The notes: a model not told the origin generated them from the letters alone. DNA of 64,000 bases from Anaeromonas frigoriresistens (GCF_016820655.1 NZ_WSFT01000050.1:39369-103368), one strand, 5' to 3'. Positions 9,453-18,140 are shown, counted from the stretch's first letter. Numbers and translations: made by a program.

Positions 9453-10010
9453 TTATTCCAACAACTCTTTAAGAAATAACTCAAAGGATTCATATTTAAA
9501 AAGCGGCATCTGAACTATTGTTATAAAATTCATTATTATAAAACTTGCTGTTTCTTGTGCACTAAGCTTGATTTGAATATTTTTATTAGCTTGTTCCTTT
9601 AGTAGCATATCTTCAATTATAACTATAAGTTTTTCCATGAAAACATACTGTTTTTGTAGTCCGCCTTCTACATATTCTTGGCTATCATATAGTTCTGAAG
9701 TAAGCCAATACTGTCGAAAGCTTCGGATAAAGGCTTCTAATTCATTGAAAATATTATTTAATTTAATATAAATATTAGTATTTGATTTTACTATTTTGTG
9801 AACCGAATCAAGGTAATTCTGCCAATAGTCTGTCATCATTTCAATAATCAGGTCTTTTTTTGTAGGATAATAATTATATATTGTACCTAGAGCTATATTA
9901 CATGCTTTTGATAAAGCTCTCATACTTAGCTTATGATAACCTTGATTATATAAAATTTCCTTGGCTTTACTTAATATAAGCTGTTTTGGATTTTCAATTA
10001 CTCTAGCCAA
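9453..10010 (-). CDS. TetR/AcrR family regulator
   Basis: 185-residue repressor. The helix-turn-helix is LSMRALSKACNIALGTIYNYY (about residues 27-47), followed by TKKDLI as is usual in the family. I place the start at TTG 10010 because GTAGGAGGAAG is directly upstream; the longer reading frame to 10076 runs through the operator. The perfect palindrome at 10033-10051 sits just before the start, and two more copies lie in front of the downstream HsmA-like gene. It likely represses itself and that gene. Confidence 0.88.
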   Translation of the reverse strand: MARVIENPKQLILSKAKEILYNQGYHKLSMRALSKACNIALGTIYNYYPTKKDLIIEMMTDYWQNYLDSVHKIVKSNTNIYIKLNNIFNELEAFIRSFRQYWLTSELYDSQEYVEGGLQKQYVFMEKLIVIIEDMLLKEQANKNIQIKLSAQETASFIIMNFITIVQMPLFKYESFELFLKELLE

Positions 10011-10032
10011 TATACTTCCTCCTACATTTTTC

Positions 10033-10051
10033 AAATGAACTATGTTCATTT
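10033..10051. promoter_or_regulatory. TetR operator copy 3 (autoregulatory)
   Basis: AAATGAAC-TAT-GTTCATTT, perfect 8-base arms, about 23 bases upstream of the TTG start of the TetR gene. It is the best-conserved of three copies within 800 bases. Confidence 0.85.
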
Positions 10052-10159
10052 TATTATATTTATTTAAGTCTGTCAACAGAAAGTTTATATATATATATAT
10101 TTATAAATAATCACATAAAATCCTGTACCTTGACACTAGTTAGATGCCCTAAAGCAAAA

Positions 10160-10237
10160 TTCCCTCAAACTTATTTGTTTGAGGGAACATAAAAAACACT
10201 CTAAACTAACTCTATCAGCACTACAGTTTCAACATTG
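10160..10237 (-). repeat. rlmD 3'-end remnant, copy 1 (leftmost)
   Basis: A terminator hairpin (10160-10187, TTCCCTCAAAC stem) followed at 10201-10237 by a minus-strand reading NVETVVLIELV-stop, which matches the last residues of RlmD (HVETVCLIEKN). Same layout as downstream of the intact rlmD at 54395. It lies after the CAT unit and could serve as its terminator. Confidence 0.72.
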
Positions 10238-10350
10238 GTTATAGTATTTTATTGATACTAAAACACATAATAGTTCTTCTACGAAAATTGCCCTTAGAAA
10301 CAGAAGGAATAATTTTAATTCTAAAATGATCAATACTTTCTCTGATAGCT

Positions 10351-11016
10351 TTACAACCAATCTAGAGGATGATTCATAGCATATTTAACATCATCTAAAA
10401 ATTGTTTCACATGCCATCCGTCTGTTGTGGCATGATGTAATGTTATGGAAAAAGGAAGCATTATTTTTCCATTTTTTTCAACAAAACTACCAGCTTCAAC
10501 AGTTGGAAAATAATATGGCTTATTTTCAAAACTTTGAAGTGAAAAATGCTTAAACTCAATCCACGGAATACAGGATATAGAATAGCTGTTTTCAGGAGGC
10601 ATTTTATCAGGTTGTGATAAAACCCCATGATTATTTGCATATTGTTGATAATTTTCTAAATACCGATCGTAAAATACAGAAAATTTATCATCGTATTCTG
10701 TCCACATCAATGAAATTGTTTGATCATCTTCATGAAAAATTGGATATATCGGTGTTAATGTATCCCAATATCCAAGCACCTCATCTTTAACTGCTACTTT
10801 AAATTCAACTTGTTTATTAAGCATTGATGTGATTAACCACAGATATGCTGGAAAAAATTTGATTTTCCGCTCCTTTAAAGTAGTTTTCATAACAGTAATA
10901 TCTAATTCAACTGTCAATGAGTATCCTGTTGGTGCTACCTTAGAAAAATAATAAAACATTTGACCACGAGGCCATTTTTGTAAATCTATAGGATGAAAGT
11001 TTCTTTCTATTATCAT
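10351..11016 (-). CDS. chloramphenicol acetyltransferase family (CatA type)
   Basis: 221 residues, the normal length for type A CAT, which acetylates chloramphenicol with acetyl-CoA. The catalytic motif is present near the C-terminus (ITLHHATTDGWHVKQFLDD; first part HHxxxDGxH with catalytic His). TPIYPIFHEDDQTIS matches the CAT substrate-site region. ATG 11016 overlaps the TGA of the upstream regulator gene (ATGA), with GGTGA before it, so the two are coupled. Divergence from textbook CAT means real resistance is unproven. The rlmD remnant with hairpin downstream probably ends the transcript. Confidence 0.85.
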   Translation of the reverse strand: MIIERNFHPIDLQKWPRGQMFYYFSKVAPTGYSLTVELDITVMKTTLKERKIKFFPAYLWLITSMLNKQVEFKVAVKDEVLGYWDTLTPIYPIFHEDDQTISLMWTEYDDKFSVFYDRYLENYQQYANNHGVLSQPDKMPPENSYSISCIPWIEFKHFSLQSFENKPYYFPTVEAGSFVEKNGKIMLPFSITLHHATTDGWHVKQFLDDVKYAMNHPLDWL

Positions 11017-11597
11017 TTTTCTTTCACCCACAATCCATGTTGACTGCAATAGAAATATAGTCTTCCTCCATACATTTTAGGAAATCGTACTTCTGCATTT
11101 TGCTCAGGATAAAGTTTTACTAAAAGTACTCTATCACAAGCAACATAAGCTACAAATGAAATATAGTGTGACTTACTCATTTCATGCGGTATAATAATAT
11201 AATAATCCATTTCAATTTCGTCTATTTTTAAGTTATGTTCATCATCCTCTGGCTTTGCAATTAACGGCTCCAATTTTCTCCCACAACATGAAATTTCTGC
11301 TTGACCTGTATTACTTATTATATTCTTGCAATTTGGACATACGTAAAATTTAATTCTTTTCATATTTCCTACATCAGCATCATTAGATTCCAAATCACCC
11401 AATAGAATTTTTTCAATATTTACTCCTAATATATGAGACAGCTCTCTAAGTAAAGATACATCAGGGCATCCCAACCCTCTCTCCCACTTTGAGATCGTTT
11501 TGTCACTAATGTTCATAGCATCTGCCACTTCTTTTTGTGTCATATTCTTCTCTTTACGAATTCTTAAAATCAATTTTCCTATTTTACTACAATCCAT
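11013..11597 (-). CDS. HTH-desulfoferrodoxin fusion regulator
   Basis: 194 residues from ATG 11597 (GGAGGTG upstream; the earlier in-frame ATG contains that site). Residues about 5-65 are an XRE-type helix-turn-helix (MTQKEVADAMNISDKTISKWERG). The rest follows desulfoferrodoxin (superoxide reductase). A rubredoxin-like iron centre comes first, with all four Cys (VCPNC and SCCGR). The SOR centre follows, with its expected ligands: His in DDEHNL, His in PHEM, His in KSHYISF, then Cys and His in YCSQHGLW. The Lys next to the first SOR His is Glu here. This predicts a superoxide- or redox-sensing repressor. It is translationally coupled to the CAT gene. Confidence 0.85.
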   Translation of the reverse strand: MDCSKIGKLILRIRKEKNMTQKEVADAMNISDKTISKWERGLGCPDVSLLRELSHILGVNIEKILLGDLESNDADVGNMKRIKFYVCPNCKNIISNTGQAEISCCGRKLEPLIAKPEDDEHNLKIDEIEMDYYIIIPHEMSKSHYISFVAYVACDRVLLVKLYPEQNAEVRFPKMYGGRLYFYCSQHGLWVKEK

Positions 11598-11770
11598 AAT
11601 ACTCACCTCCATACATCTAGTTTAAGAGTTAATAGATTTTTTTTCAATAAACGTTCAGTAGAGTTACATAAATACTTTAATAAATGACTTTTAACTAGTA
11701 TGCTAATTTCCTTTATTTTTAGTGCATTTGTATATTTCTACAGAAAAGTAGCCTCTTCAGTATCTTAAAA

Positions 11771-11893
11771 TCCCTCAAACTAAAAGTCTGAGGGAATATA
11801 CACTATCATATTAATTTTCACACAAAATACTTAAGTCCTTTACATCAACCTATTTCTTCTCTATCAAACAAGCTGTCTCAATATGGGGAGTAT
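11771..11893 (-). repeat. rlmD 3'-end remnant, copy 2
   Basis: This is the main content of the 11598-11954 gap. Hairpin tccctcaaac...gtctgaggga (11771-11795), then a spacer, then minus-strand TPHIETACLIEKK-stop (11850-11893). Further upstream on that strand, another frame reads IKLYKTYVI, as in copy 4 at 15889. The hairpin, spacer and coding tail are in the same order as after the intact rlmD. Confidence 0.82.
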
Positions 11894-11954
11894 CACATAA
11901 GTCTTATACAATTTAATAAATGAAAGTTCATAACTCAGCCTAAAAATTATAATT

Positions 11955-12758
11955 TCATAAGATAGTAGATATATCTAAATCATCTTCGAGAAAGCTAAGA
12001 AACACCATCCCCACCGATAATCCTAAGAACATAAACCCCATGAGTATATTCCCAGAGACAGTGAAATAATCTCCATCTTTAAGGTGCATTCTTGCAAAAA
12101 ATAAACCTTCATTAATTATAGCTCCCGAAACTCCATAACTAATAAGATTGGCTAAGTACTGAAAAACCATCTCCCTAGGCTTTCTCTCTAATACATGTAC
12201 CCCTTGCTTTTTAAGTTTACTACGGCGTTTTTGAAGTTCTACACTAATAACAATCACAACACTTTGAAGAATTACCAATATTCCAATTCTTTGAATGCCA
12301 TGTTCTCTGAGAACTATAAAATATAAAAACATCATCACAAACGATATCAGGTTAATCCATCCAAAGACCTTATATATGTTTTGCAAATACATGTAAGGCT
12401 TTTCTTCTATTACCTCGAGTTCTTCAGGATAAATCTCTTCAATCACCTTTCCATCATTAAGGGCAGAAAGTAATTCTTTTTTTTGGTAATGTTGAGTGAG
12501 AATTTTTTCGTTCTCATTCATTTTTCGTATTACTACTTCTTGCTTTTTCGATTCTGACTCAAAGAACTTTTTAATCTCTTCAATAGAAAACCCTAATTTC
12601 CGAAGTTTTTTGATCGATTTTAATTGCTGGACATTTTCCTCACTGTAATTCTTATATCCATTAGATTTTCTGGATGATTCGAGCAAGTCACAATCCTCAT
12701 AATGACGAATGGCTTTTTTCGTCAACTTTGTTTCTTCTAATACTTCTTTTAACTGCAA
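11955..12758 (-). CDS. MerR family regulator with C-terminal membrane domain
   Basis: 267-residue protein from TTG 12758 (AAAGGAG 8 bases upstream). The N-terminal MerR winged helix is clear (AIRHYEDCDLLESSRKSNGY, then KSIKKLRKLGFSIEEIKKF). A coiled linker follows, then about four membrane segments (residues about 132-255). MerR proteins normally end in a small ligand domain, so this is a membrane-tethered variant that may sense envelope damage directly. The promoter at 12791-12812 has the expected MerR dyad. No separate target gene is adjacent, so it may regulate only itself or act at a distance. Confidence 0.82.
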   Translation of the reverse strand: MQLKEVLEETKLTKKAIRHYEDCDLLESSRKSNGYKNYSEENVQQLKSIKKLRKLGFSIEEIKKFFESESKKQEVVIRKMNENEKILTQHYQKKELLSALNDGKVIEEIYPEELEVIEEKPYMYLQNIYKVFGWINLISFVMMFLYFIVLREHGIQRIGILVILQSVVIVISVELQKRRSKLKKQGVHVLERKPREMVFQYLANLISYGVSGAIINEGLFFARMHLKDGDYFTVSGNILMGFMFLGLSVGMVFLSFLEDDLDISTIL

Positions 12759-12790
12759 AATATCAACTCCTTTCCCTATGCAGAGTATCA

Positions 12791-12812
12791 TGTGCCCCAA
12801 GGGCACAGTCAA
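12791..12812 (-). promoter_or_regulatory. MerR-type promoter with GTGCCC-TTG-GGGCAC dyad
   Basis: On the minus strand TTGACT is followed by the perfect dyad GTGCCC-TTG-GGGCAC (12792-12806) and then TGATACTCT. With TACTCT as -10 the spacer is 19 bases, the long spacing typical of MerR promoters; GATACT would give 17. It stands just before the MerR gene. Confidence 0.75.
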
Positions 12813-12819
12813 GTATTTT

Positions 12820-13340
12820 ATTAATTTTGTAGATATTTTTCATCTTTTGACATGCTAAACATCATTATAAAAATTTCAACTTATCTAATAAAATATGTTT
12901 CTAAGGTTCTGACCCATTTCTAATATTCCCTTTTAACACGTCCCCAACACTACCAAGCTTTTTGTTATCTAGAATTTTATTCATCTAGTAATACCTCTGA
13001 CATTGAAATCTTTAAGATTAAAACTATATATTATACAATCATTTTTTCTAATTATAATTTTATTATTTTTTAATTCTTGATTATATGTTCTATTATATTT
13101 CTAAACAATAAATTCCTCAACATATACTAGTTAATGATTCCAATAGTCTATTTTGATAATAACAGTCCTTATATCAAGAAAATATATTTACATAAGTAAT
13201 AGTTCTTATATGTCGTCAGTTCAATCATTAATTCACAGTTATCTTAAGTGATCTGTAATTATCTAATATTTAAATACCTTGCCCTCATTTTGTTTTTGCA
13301 CATTTGTATAATCTACGTAAAAGTAAGACCTCCATACATA
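12820..13340. other. AT-rich gap, no gene recognised
   Basis: Several short stop-rich stretches in all frames. I see no coding remnant. Near the right end ctacgtaaaagtaagacc (from 13314) resembles bases that precede other rlmD-remnant hairpins in this window. Confidence 0.5.
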
Positions 13341-13343
13341 AAA

Positions 13344-13538
13344 ACTTCCCCAACCATTAGTTTGAGGAAGTATATGATCCACTATTAAATTAACTAAAAT
13401 CCTTGAAAACCTTTACATCAACCTATTTCTTCTCTATCAAACAAACTGTCTCAACATGTGTTTTGATAGACTGATGATATTATTACGCAGAAATATTATT
13501 TTACATAAAGGCGCGACCCCCTAAAAACAAGGGGGTCG
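13344..13538 (-). repeat. rlmD 3'-end remnant, copy 3, with GC-rich hairpin
   Basis: Hairpin 13344-13370 (cttccccaa/tttgaggaag), spacer, then minus-strand IKTHVETVCLIEKK-stop (13422-about 13470). The right arm runs as gttttgataga, an AT stretch and ccccct, and ends in a strong hairpin (13514-13538, cgaccccc/gggggtcg). The same right arm recurs in copies at 18036, 30303, 40907, 47473 and 51537. Confidence 0.85.
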
Positions 13539-13592
13539 TAGAGTTCTTTGGATGAATCTTTTATGCAAATTACATAACACATAGCGATATTA

Positions 13593-13778
13593 TTAACCAG
13601 ACATCATATTATTTATCTCTTGCTGAAGCTGAGTTATCTGCTGCATTTTACTATCTCTTAATTGTGTTAGCATTTGTCTCAATTCTGGATTCTGTATCTC
13701 CATCATGTATTTGTTGTACATAGATTGGTTCATCATCTCGGTATGGAGCATATCATTCAACCTATTTATATCATTCAT
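13593..13778 (-). CDS. small helical protein, coat-F-like
   Basis: 61 residues, all-helical and Met/Gln-rich (LNDMLHTEMMNQSMYNKYMM, then QMLTQLRDSKMQQITQLQQE). It resembles the small ferritin-like/spore coat F proteins of spore-formers and is similar in layout to its neighbour at 13796. AAGGAG stands 8 bases before ATG. It is the last gene of a four-gene run with two DUF421 proteins, a combination often linked to sporulation. Exact function unknown. Confidence 0.65.
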   Translation of the reverse strand: MNDINRLNDMLHTEMMNQSMYNKYMMEIQNPELRQMLTQLRDSKMQQITQLQQEINNMMSG

Positions 13779-13795
13779 GCTTCCACTCCTTCCTA

Positions 13796-13999
13796 CTAGA
13801 TTATTATTTGATTCTCATTCATTTTTTCTGTAATCGACTTATAGTTGTTTCTTGCCGCCATTTCCATCCCCTTTAAGATGTTTTGAAGTTCCGGCTTAGT
13901 TATCTTTTGTGTGAGATCAGCATACTTCTGAGCCGTCAAATCCTCTATATAAAGCATTTCCTTTAAAGCATTGTTGATAATTTCTTGTTCTGTTAACAT
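13796..13999 (-). CDS. small helical protein, ferritin-like/coat-F-like
   Basis: 67 residues from ATG 13999 (GGAGG 7 bases upstream; an ATG two codons earlier is too close to the site). All-helical (TEQEIINNALKEMLYIEDLT, then LQNILKGMEMAARNNYKSI), with the paired-helix pattern of coat F-like proteins. It lies 16 bases after the DUF421 gene and is probably in its operon. A spore-related role is inferred from neighbours only. Confidence 0.65.
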   Translation of the reverse strand: MLTEQEIINNALKEMLYIEDLTAQKYADLTQKITKPELQNILKGMEMAARNNYKSITEKMNENQIII

Positions 14000-14015
14000 A
14001 AACATTCCTCCAATA

Positions 14016-14720
14016 TTACATCATTGAATAATATATTTCTCCTGCTCTGTCTATTGTAGCAAGATAAACACTTTTTATGTCGCTTACCCCGCATTTTAAA
14101 AGCTCATCCTTTAACCATTTTCGGTCATATCCTAAAGACTTTAAGTTTCTATCTATTATTTTACCATCATTTACAAGTATTACTGGAAGTCCTCCTTCGA
14201 CTATATGTATATTCATATCTTTAGGTGTAACTGGTGCATATTCTCCTTTTTTTAATATACTCACCCTTCCTCCAGTTTCAAGTATAGCTGTATCAACCTC
14301 TGCTATATTTGATACATCAATTTCTCTCATCTGCGCTAAAAGCATTTCTATCGGAAATAGTGACTTTAGCATGTTTTTCTTTTGTATCTGACCTTTTAAA
14401 ATGAGTATTTCAGCCTTTCCATGTACAACCCTTGCAAAAGTTCGCGATTTAATCGACAAATAAGATATAAGATAATGTGTTATAAAAATTGTTATAGCAA
14501 CAATAATGGTATTGTTAAAATTAATATTTGAATCAAATAGAGGAGCTGCAATTAGTCCTCCCATCATCCAGAAAAATGTAAAATCAAATCCCCCATATTG
14601 GCCCCCAGCTCTATGAGGGATAAAGCGTCCAGTTATGTACAGCATAAATCCTACAATAATCGTCCTTGCAGCAAATCCCAATACGTTTAGTTCCTCAACT
14701 GAATTCCATATACCTTGCAA
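14016..14720 (-). CDS. DUF421 membrane protein (second of a pair)
   Basis: 234 residues. Three N-terminal membrane helices are followed by the cytoplasmic DUF421 domain with its repeated marks: GKAEILILKGQIQKKNM, PVILVNDGKIIDRNLKSLGYD and LATIDRAGEIYYS. DUF421 genes cluster with spoVA-type and DUF1657 genes in spore-formers, but the molecular role is unknown. The start is TTG 14720 with AGGAGGTGA 5 bases upstream. It lies 14 bases from its paralogue at 14735; the two probably form a heteromer (inference). Confidence 0.87.
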   Translation of the reverse strand: MQGIWNSVEELNVLGFAARTIIVGFMLYITGRFIPHRAGGQYGGFDFTFFWMMGGLIAAPLFDSNINFNNTIIVAITIFITHYLISYLSIKSRTFARVVHGKAEILILKGQIQKKNMLKSLFPIEMLLAQMREIDVSNIAEVDTAILETGGRVSILKKGEYAPVTPKDMNIHIVEGGLPVILVNDGKIIDRNLKSLGYDRKWLKDELLKCGVSDIKSVYLATIDRAGEIYYSMM

Positions 14721-14734
14721 TCTATCACCTCCTG

Positions 14735-15442
14735 TTATGCACTGACATGAAGCGTCCCGTCGCCTTCTAGCATGGCAAGAAAAATATCCTTCACCTGCAA
14801 AAATCCTTTTTCCTTTATTTTATTATCTAACCATTTCATATCATATCCAAGACTTCTCAAGTTATCTTCCTGGACTTTTCCATCGTATATTAAAATGGTA
14901 GATACACTTACATTTTTTATAGGAAACTTCATCTGTTTTCTTGTAACCGGAAGTGTTGACTGTTTTTTTACTACATTGATTTTTCCTGTGGGTTCTACCA
15001 CTGCCAGAAACACATCTGACAGGCTGAATATATTCTTTATCCTTAACTGCCCTAATAGATTATCTATAGTAATTCGAGCATCCTTCATATTTTCTTTTAT
15101 GAGTTTACCATTTTCAACTAGAATAATCGCACGACGGTCAACCTTCCGAGGTATTTTTACGTCAATATATGATATAAAAACGTTGGCAGCTGCATATAAA
15201 ATGATTACCACTATCCCTGCTACCAGAGATGTTTCTGGGTTTACCATCCTTACTGCTGCAAGACTTGCAATGCCTGCTGCAACAAGGTAATTGTGTCCTG
15301 CAAGTATGGCAATTTGCCGTTGTCGCATAAATCTTGTAGCAAAAATAAGAAAAGAGTAAAGTATTACTGTTCTTAATGATACTGCCCAAAAAGGTATTTC
15401 TTTTGCTCCGTATAAAAATTCATTCCATGTCAATGTCATCAC
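14735..15442 (-). CDS. DUF421 membrane protein (first of a pair)
   Basis: 235-residue paralogue of the next gene. It has three membrane helices (VSLRTVILYSFLIFATRFM and following), then the DUF421 domain (RRAIILVENGKLIKENMKD, ILIYDGKVQEDNLRSLGYD, LAMLEGDGTLHV). The start is uncertain: GTG 15442 and ATG 15439 overlap the only AGGTGA, so TTG 15433 is also possible. It is the first gene of the four-gene run down to 13593. Confidence 0.87.
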   Translation of the reverse strand: MMTLTWNEFLYGAKEIPFWAVSLRTVILYSFLIFATRFMRQRQIAILAGHNYLVAAGIASLAAVRMVNPETSLVAGIVVIILYAAANVFISYIDVKIPRKVDRRAIILVENGKLIKENMKDARITIDNLLGQLRIKNIFSLSDVFLAVVEPTGKINVVKKQSTLPVTRKQMKFPIKNVSVSTILIYDGKVQEDNLRSLGYDMKWLDNKIKEKGFLQVKDIFLAMLEGDGTLHVSA

Positions 15443-15736
15443 CTATCTATCAGCTTAATTTTTAAGCCCATTTGTTTCCTTATTTTTTATTTGTCAGACT
15501 ATCGATTGTAATCCATAATAAATAACCCACTTAAATTTATATTCTAAATATATTTTTATATATTTTATTTTTAGATTAGACAAATTGTTTCTTAGTTTTT
15601 GTAATATTACAAAAACTCGTTATGTAACCTTTATAAATATTAATATCTTTCTTTTGGGATTTAAGTATTTTTCAATCTTATTATGGGATGTACCATAGCT
15701 TTTTATACCTAACCTTTTTAATTTAAAAACAAAAAT

Positions 15737-15765
15737 CCGGTCGAGGTAAAATTCACCTGGACCGG
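15737..15765 (-). terminator. terminator
   Basis: CCGGTC-AGGT stem around aaaattc, with atttttgttttt following on the minus strand. Suited to end transcription from the macrolide phosphotransferase unit. Confidence 0.75.
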
Positions 15766-15888
15766 TATGTCTTCAATATATTCAATTCCATGATCTATAT
15801 TTTTTGCGTTTTAGTTCGACCACTAAAGCACACTTGGCCTAGAGTCATTTATCATAATATAAACTACGAAATACTCTAAAATCAAGAT

Positions 15889-15950
15889 TTACGACTTCTC
15901 TATCAAACAAACTGTCTCAACATGTGGTATCGCATTAGTCTTATATAATT
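15889..15950 (-). repeat. rlmD 3'-end remnant, copy 4
   Basis: Minus strand reads KLYKTNAIPHVETVCLIEKS-stop. It is part of the 15443-16024 gap, which otherwise holds only the terminator at 15737 and AT-rich sequence. The same KLYKT stretch is seen in copy 2, so these two derive from one source variant. Confidence 0.8.
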
Positions 15951-16024
15951 TAACAAATCTAATTGTCTATGGGGTAATTTATGAGATTTTACCCGGGTAT
16001 ACATTTCGCCACATAGTATACTGC

Positions 16025-16933
16025 TTAAATATTATCTATTTCCAATACTTTCTTCGCCATATGGACATATTCCTCCACACCAGATACTATAGCAAACTCA
16101 GCAACTGAAACCGGATATACAGCGACCAATTCAATAATATGCTCTTTCATCTTAGGCCAGTAATAACCTCCAGCTTCTTTATAAGCAATTATTAAAGCTT
16201 CTAGTCCTTCTTCTCCAAAAGCCTTGTAATTAAAAACAAAGTCATTTGAAATATCTGTAACCTTAGCTTCAGTCCAGTCGATTAATCCAGTCACATTAGC
16301 CTCTTTATCAATCATAGTATGTCCGGCATGAACATCTCCGTGAATCAGTCCAGTTTTCTTTGGCCACATTTCATCATCATTAATCCATGTCTGCCATCTC
16401 TTCCATAGATTCTCACCCACACCAAACTTTGTTCTTACATCATCCATACGCTGCTTCATCGATATTCTTGCTTCTTCAGGTGTTTGCACTACTAGTCCAA
16501 ATTCTGCAGCTTTATCACCAGGTATGCTATGAAGCTCTGCTAACACTCTTCCCAGCGACTTGTGAAAGGATTTCGGAACATTATTAATATCGATTTTCCA
16601 AACATAGTTTCCGATATTATGATCAATAGTTCCTGCTGGCACACCATCTAACTTCTTGTATGCGATTAGCTCATCCGTGTAAATAATCCAGTTTGGTGCC
16701 TGAAAAGATTTTGCATATTGATTAACCAAATCTAATGCTTGTTTTTCTATCTTTGTTCTTGGCATTACATCTTCTCGTCTAGGCAATCTAAGAGCCCAAT
16801 CAATGCCACTCTCATCTTGTGCAAATACAACTTGAAAATCAAGTCCGGATTCATTAAACTGTATTGTTTCTTCCTTTAAAATAAGATTATGTTTTTTAGC
16901 TATTTCCATAACCTGTTTCATATCTTTACTCAT
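16025..16933 (-). CDS. macrolide 2'-phosphotransferase (Mph family)
   Basis: 302-residue kinase of the aminoglycoside/macrolide phosphotransferase fold, expected to phosphorylate the 2'-OH of macrolide desosamine using GTP. The catalytic loop is [14 protein letters not shown] and the metal-binding DxD-type motif follows in [17 protein letters not shown]. The N-lobe has [14 protein letters not shown] as in Mph(B)-like proteins. Length is normal. It is a single-gene unit with an rlmD remnant and a terminator downstream. Activity on macrolides is likely from family resemblance but unproven. Confidence 0.88.
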   Translation of the reverse strand: MSKDMKQVMEIAKKHNLILKEETIQFNESGLDFQVVFAQDESGIDWALRLPRREDVMPRTKIEKQALDLVNQYAKSFQAPNWIIYTDELIAYKKLDGVPAGTIDHNIGNYVWKIDINNVPKSFHKSLGRVLAELHSIPGDKAAEFGLVVQTPEEARISMKQRMDDVRTKFGVGENLWKRWQTWINDDEMWPKKTGLIHGDVHAGHTMIDKEANVTGLIDWTEAKVTDISNDFVFNYKAFGEEGLEALIIAYKEAGGYYWPKMKEHIIELVAVYPVSVAEFAIVSGVEEYVHMAKKVLEIDNI

Positions 16934-17015
16934 TCAAATCACTCCTATCTAAAATTCTCATATTTTAATCATAAATTAGCTATATGCTTTGATAACTTCT
17001 TTATCATACACTCAA

Positions 17016-17232
17016 TTAAGGCCTAGCAACTTGATTAGCAACAGCATTGGCCATGTAATATAGCATATTTGACTGCGTATTATTAGATAATATATTTTCT
17101 GAAGGAAAATTTATAGTAGACTGAGATTTAATTTTCTCTTAAGTTACTTCAATTTATATTTTTTTCATTACTTGATAGTTTTATATTTTGATTTTTAGAT
17201 TCTTTCTTAGATCTTTCATTTGTATTAGACAT
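17016..17232 (-). pseudogene. decayed small gene, frameshifted
   Basis: An ATG at 17232 opens a 27-codon frame (MSNTNERSKKESKNQNI...) that ends in TGA. Shortly after, another frame reads SQSTINFPSENILSNNTQSN then MLYYMANAVANQVARP-stop. Together they look like one small protein broken by a frameshift. The tail, with its repeated Ala-Asn pattern, vaguely recalls small RebB-like or spore-associated proteins; I cannot assign it. Confidence 0.4.
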
Positions 17233-17364
17233 GACAGCCTCCATATTAATTTGATTTACTTTGTAATGTCCAACTGTTTTCTGTCTAAATTAGTGTAGCC
17301 TATCCACTATTTCTTTATAATGTCGTTCCAACAATTTAGCGGTGTGAAAATTCTTATTTAACTT

Positions 17365-17676
17365 CTAAATTATAGTGCGGAGATGAAGGTATATAACTAA
17401 GGAAATAAATCCTAAAATAAACCTTAATACTCTACTTTTCTTATTTATCGCCGTCTCAATAAATAATACTGCCGCAAATAAAATCAATATCCTCTCTATC
17501 AAAAACAAACCTAAAAATGTCAGAATTGAAAATTCAAATATAGGAGACATCAAGATTAACGATATTAAAAAAAATGCACCTAAATATAAAAGTCTTGTCT
17601 TTAACGGATATTGTTTATAATATGAAAATGCTATGAAGTATATAATAATTAATAAGACTATCCATTGAATAATAAT
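17365..17676 (-). CDS. small membrane protein, possible ATT start
   Basis: The frame is open well upstream of the first ATG (17553) and encodes membrane segments throughout (QWIVLLIIIYFIAFSYY; LYLGAFFLISLILM; FLIERILILFAAVLF). A strong AAAGGAGG lies 8 bases before ATT 17676, suggesting a rare ATT start and a 103-residue protein; starting at ATG 17553 would give only 62 residues. No family recognised. Confidence 0.5.
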   Translation of the reverse strand: MIIQWIVLLIIIYFIAFSYYKQYPLKTRLLYLGAFFLISLILMSPIFEFSILTFLGLFLIERILILFAAVLFIETAINKKSRVLRFILGFISLVIYLHLRTII

Positions 17677-18035
17677 CTTTAAATCCTCCTTTTTGATAAA
17701 TTAATAATACGGTTTAACTTAATACGTTAAGTAGTAAAATTATACAACTATTCATCAACCATTTATCGTCAAACTTCTTTAATAAATTCATTAATCCTCA
17801 GTTTATCCTATGACGTAACGTAAATGTCAATTTCATTCTTTATCTTGGGAATCTAATAACAAAGTAGCGATAACTATTCTCTACCTCTATTGAAGAATCA
17901 TTTGGCAAATTGTTCAACTATACTCGCAAAACTCAATCCCATTACCGCTAATCAAAATGTACTTTTCTGTTCCCCTAGACTTAAAACACATGAAACTGTC
18001 TGATTAATAATTTCTGTAATCCTTGATTTTACTAC
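17677..18035. other. intergenic, one small palindrome
   Basis: Contains ACTTAA-TACG-TTAAGT (17717-17732), possibly an operator for the small membrane gene to its left. From about 17975 the text (gacttaaaacacatgaaactgtct) resembles 51487-51507, as part of the rlmD-remnant neighbourhood. No gene seen. Confidence 0.45.
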
Positions 18036-18140
18036 TTATTTTCTCGTCAGCATACAGACGGTCTCAACGTGAGTTTTGGAAGAATAGTGATAATATTTTG
18101 CAAAAAAATAATGTGTTTCCCCCGGGGTGTTATGTTGAAA
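18036..18140 (-). repeat. rlmD 3'-end remnant, copy 5
   Basis: Minus strand reads YSSKTHVETVCMLTRK-stop (18036 to about 18085), followed on the plus strand by the shared right arm gttttggaagaatagtgataat and cccccgggg. It lies downstream of the TetR gene ending at 18245. Confidence 0.82.

Noticed and set aside
13593..14005. Possible toxin-antitoxin pair (two small adjacent genes)
   Set aside because: Both proteins are helical and coat-F-like and follow two DUF421 genes; no toxin motif is seen.
14077..15290. Long plus-strand frames opposite the DUF421 genes
   Set aside because: Shadow frames; the minus-strand products match a known family.
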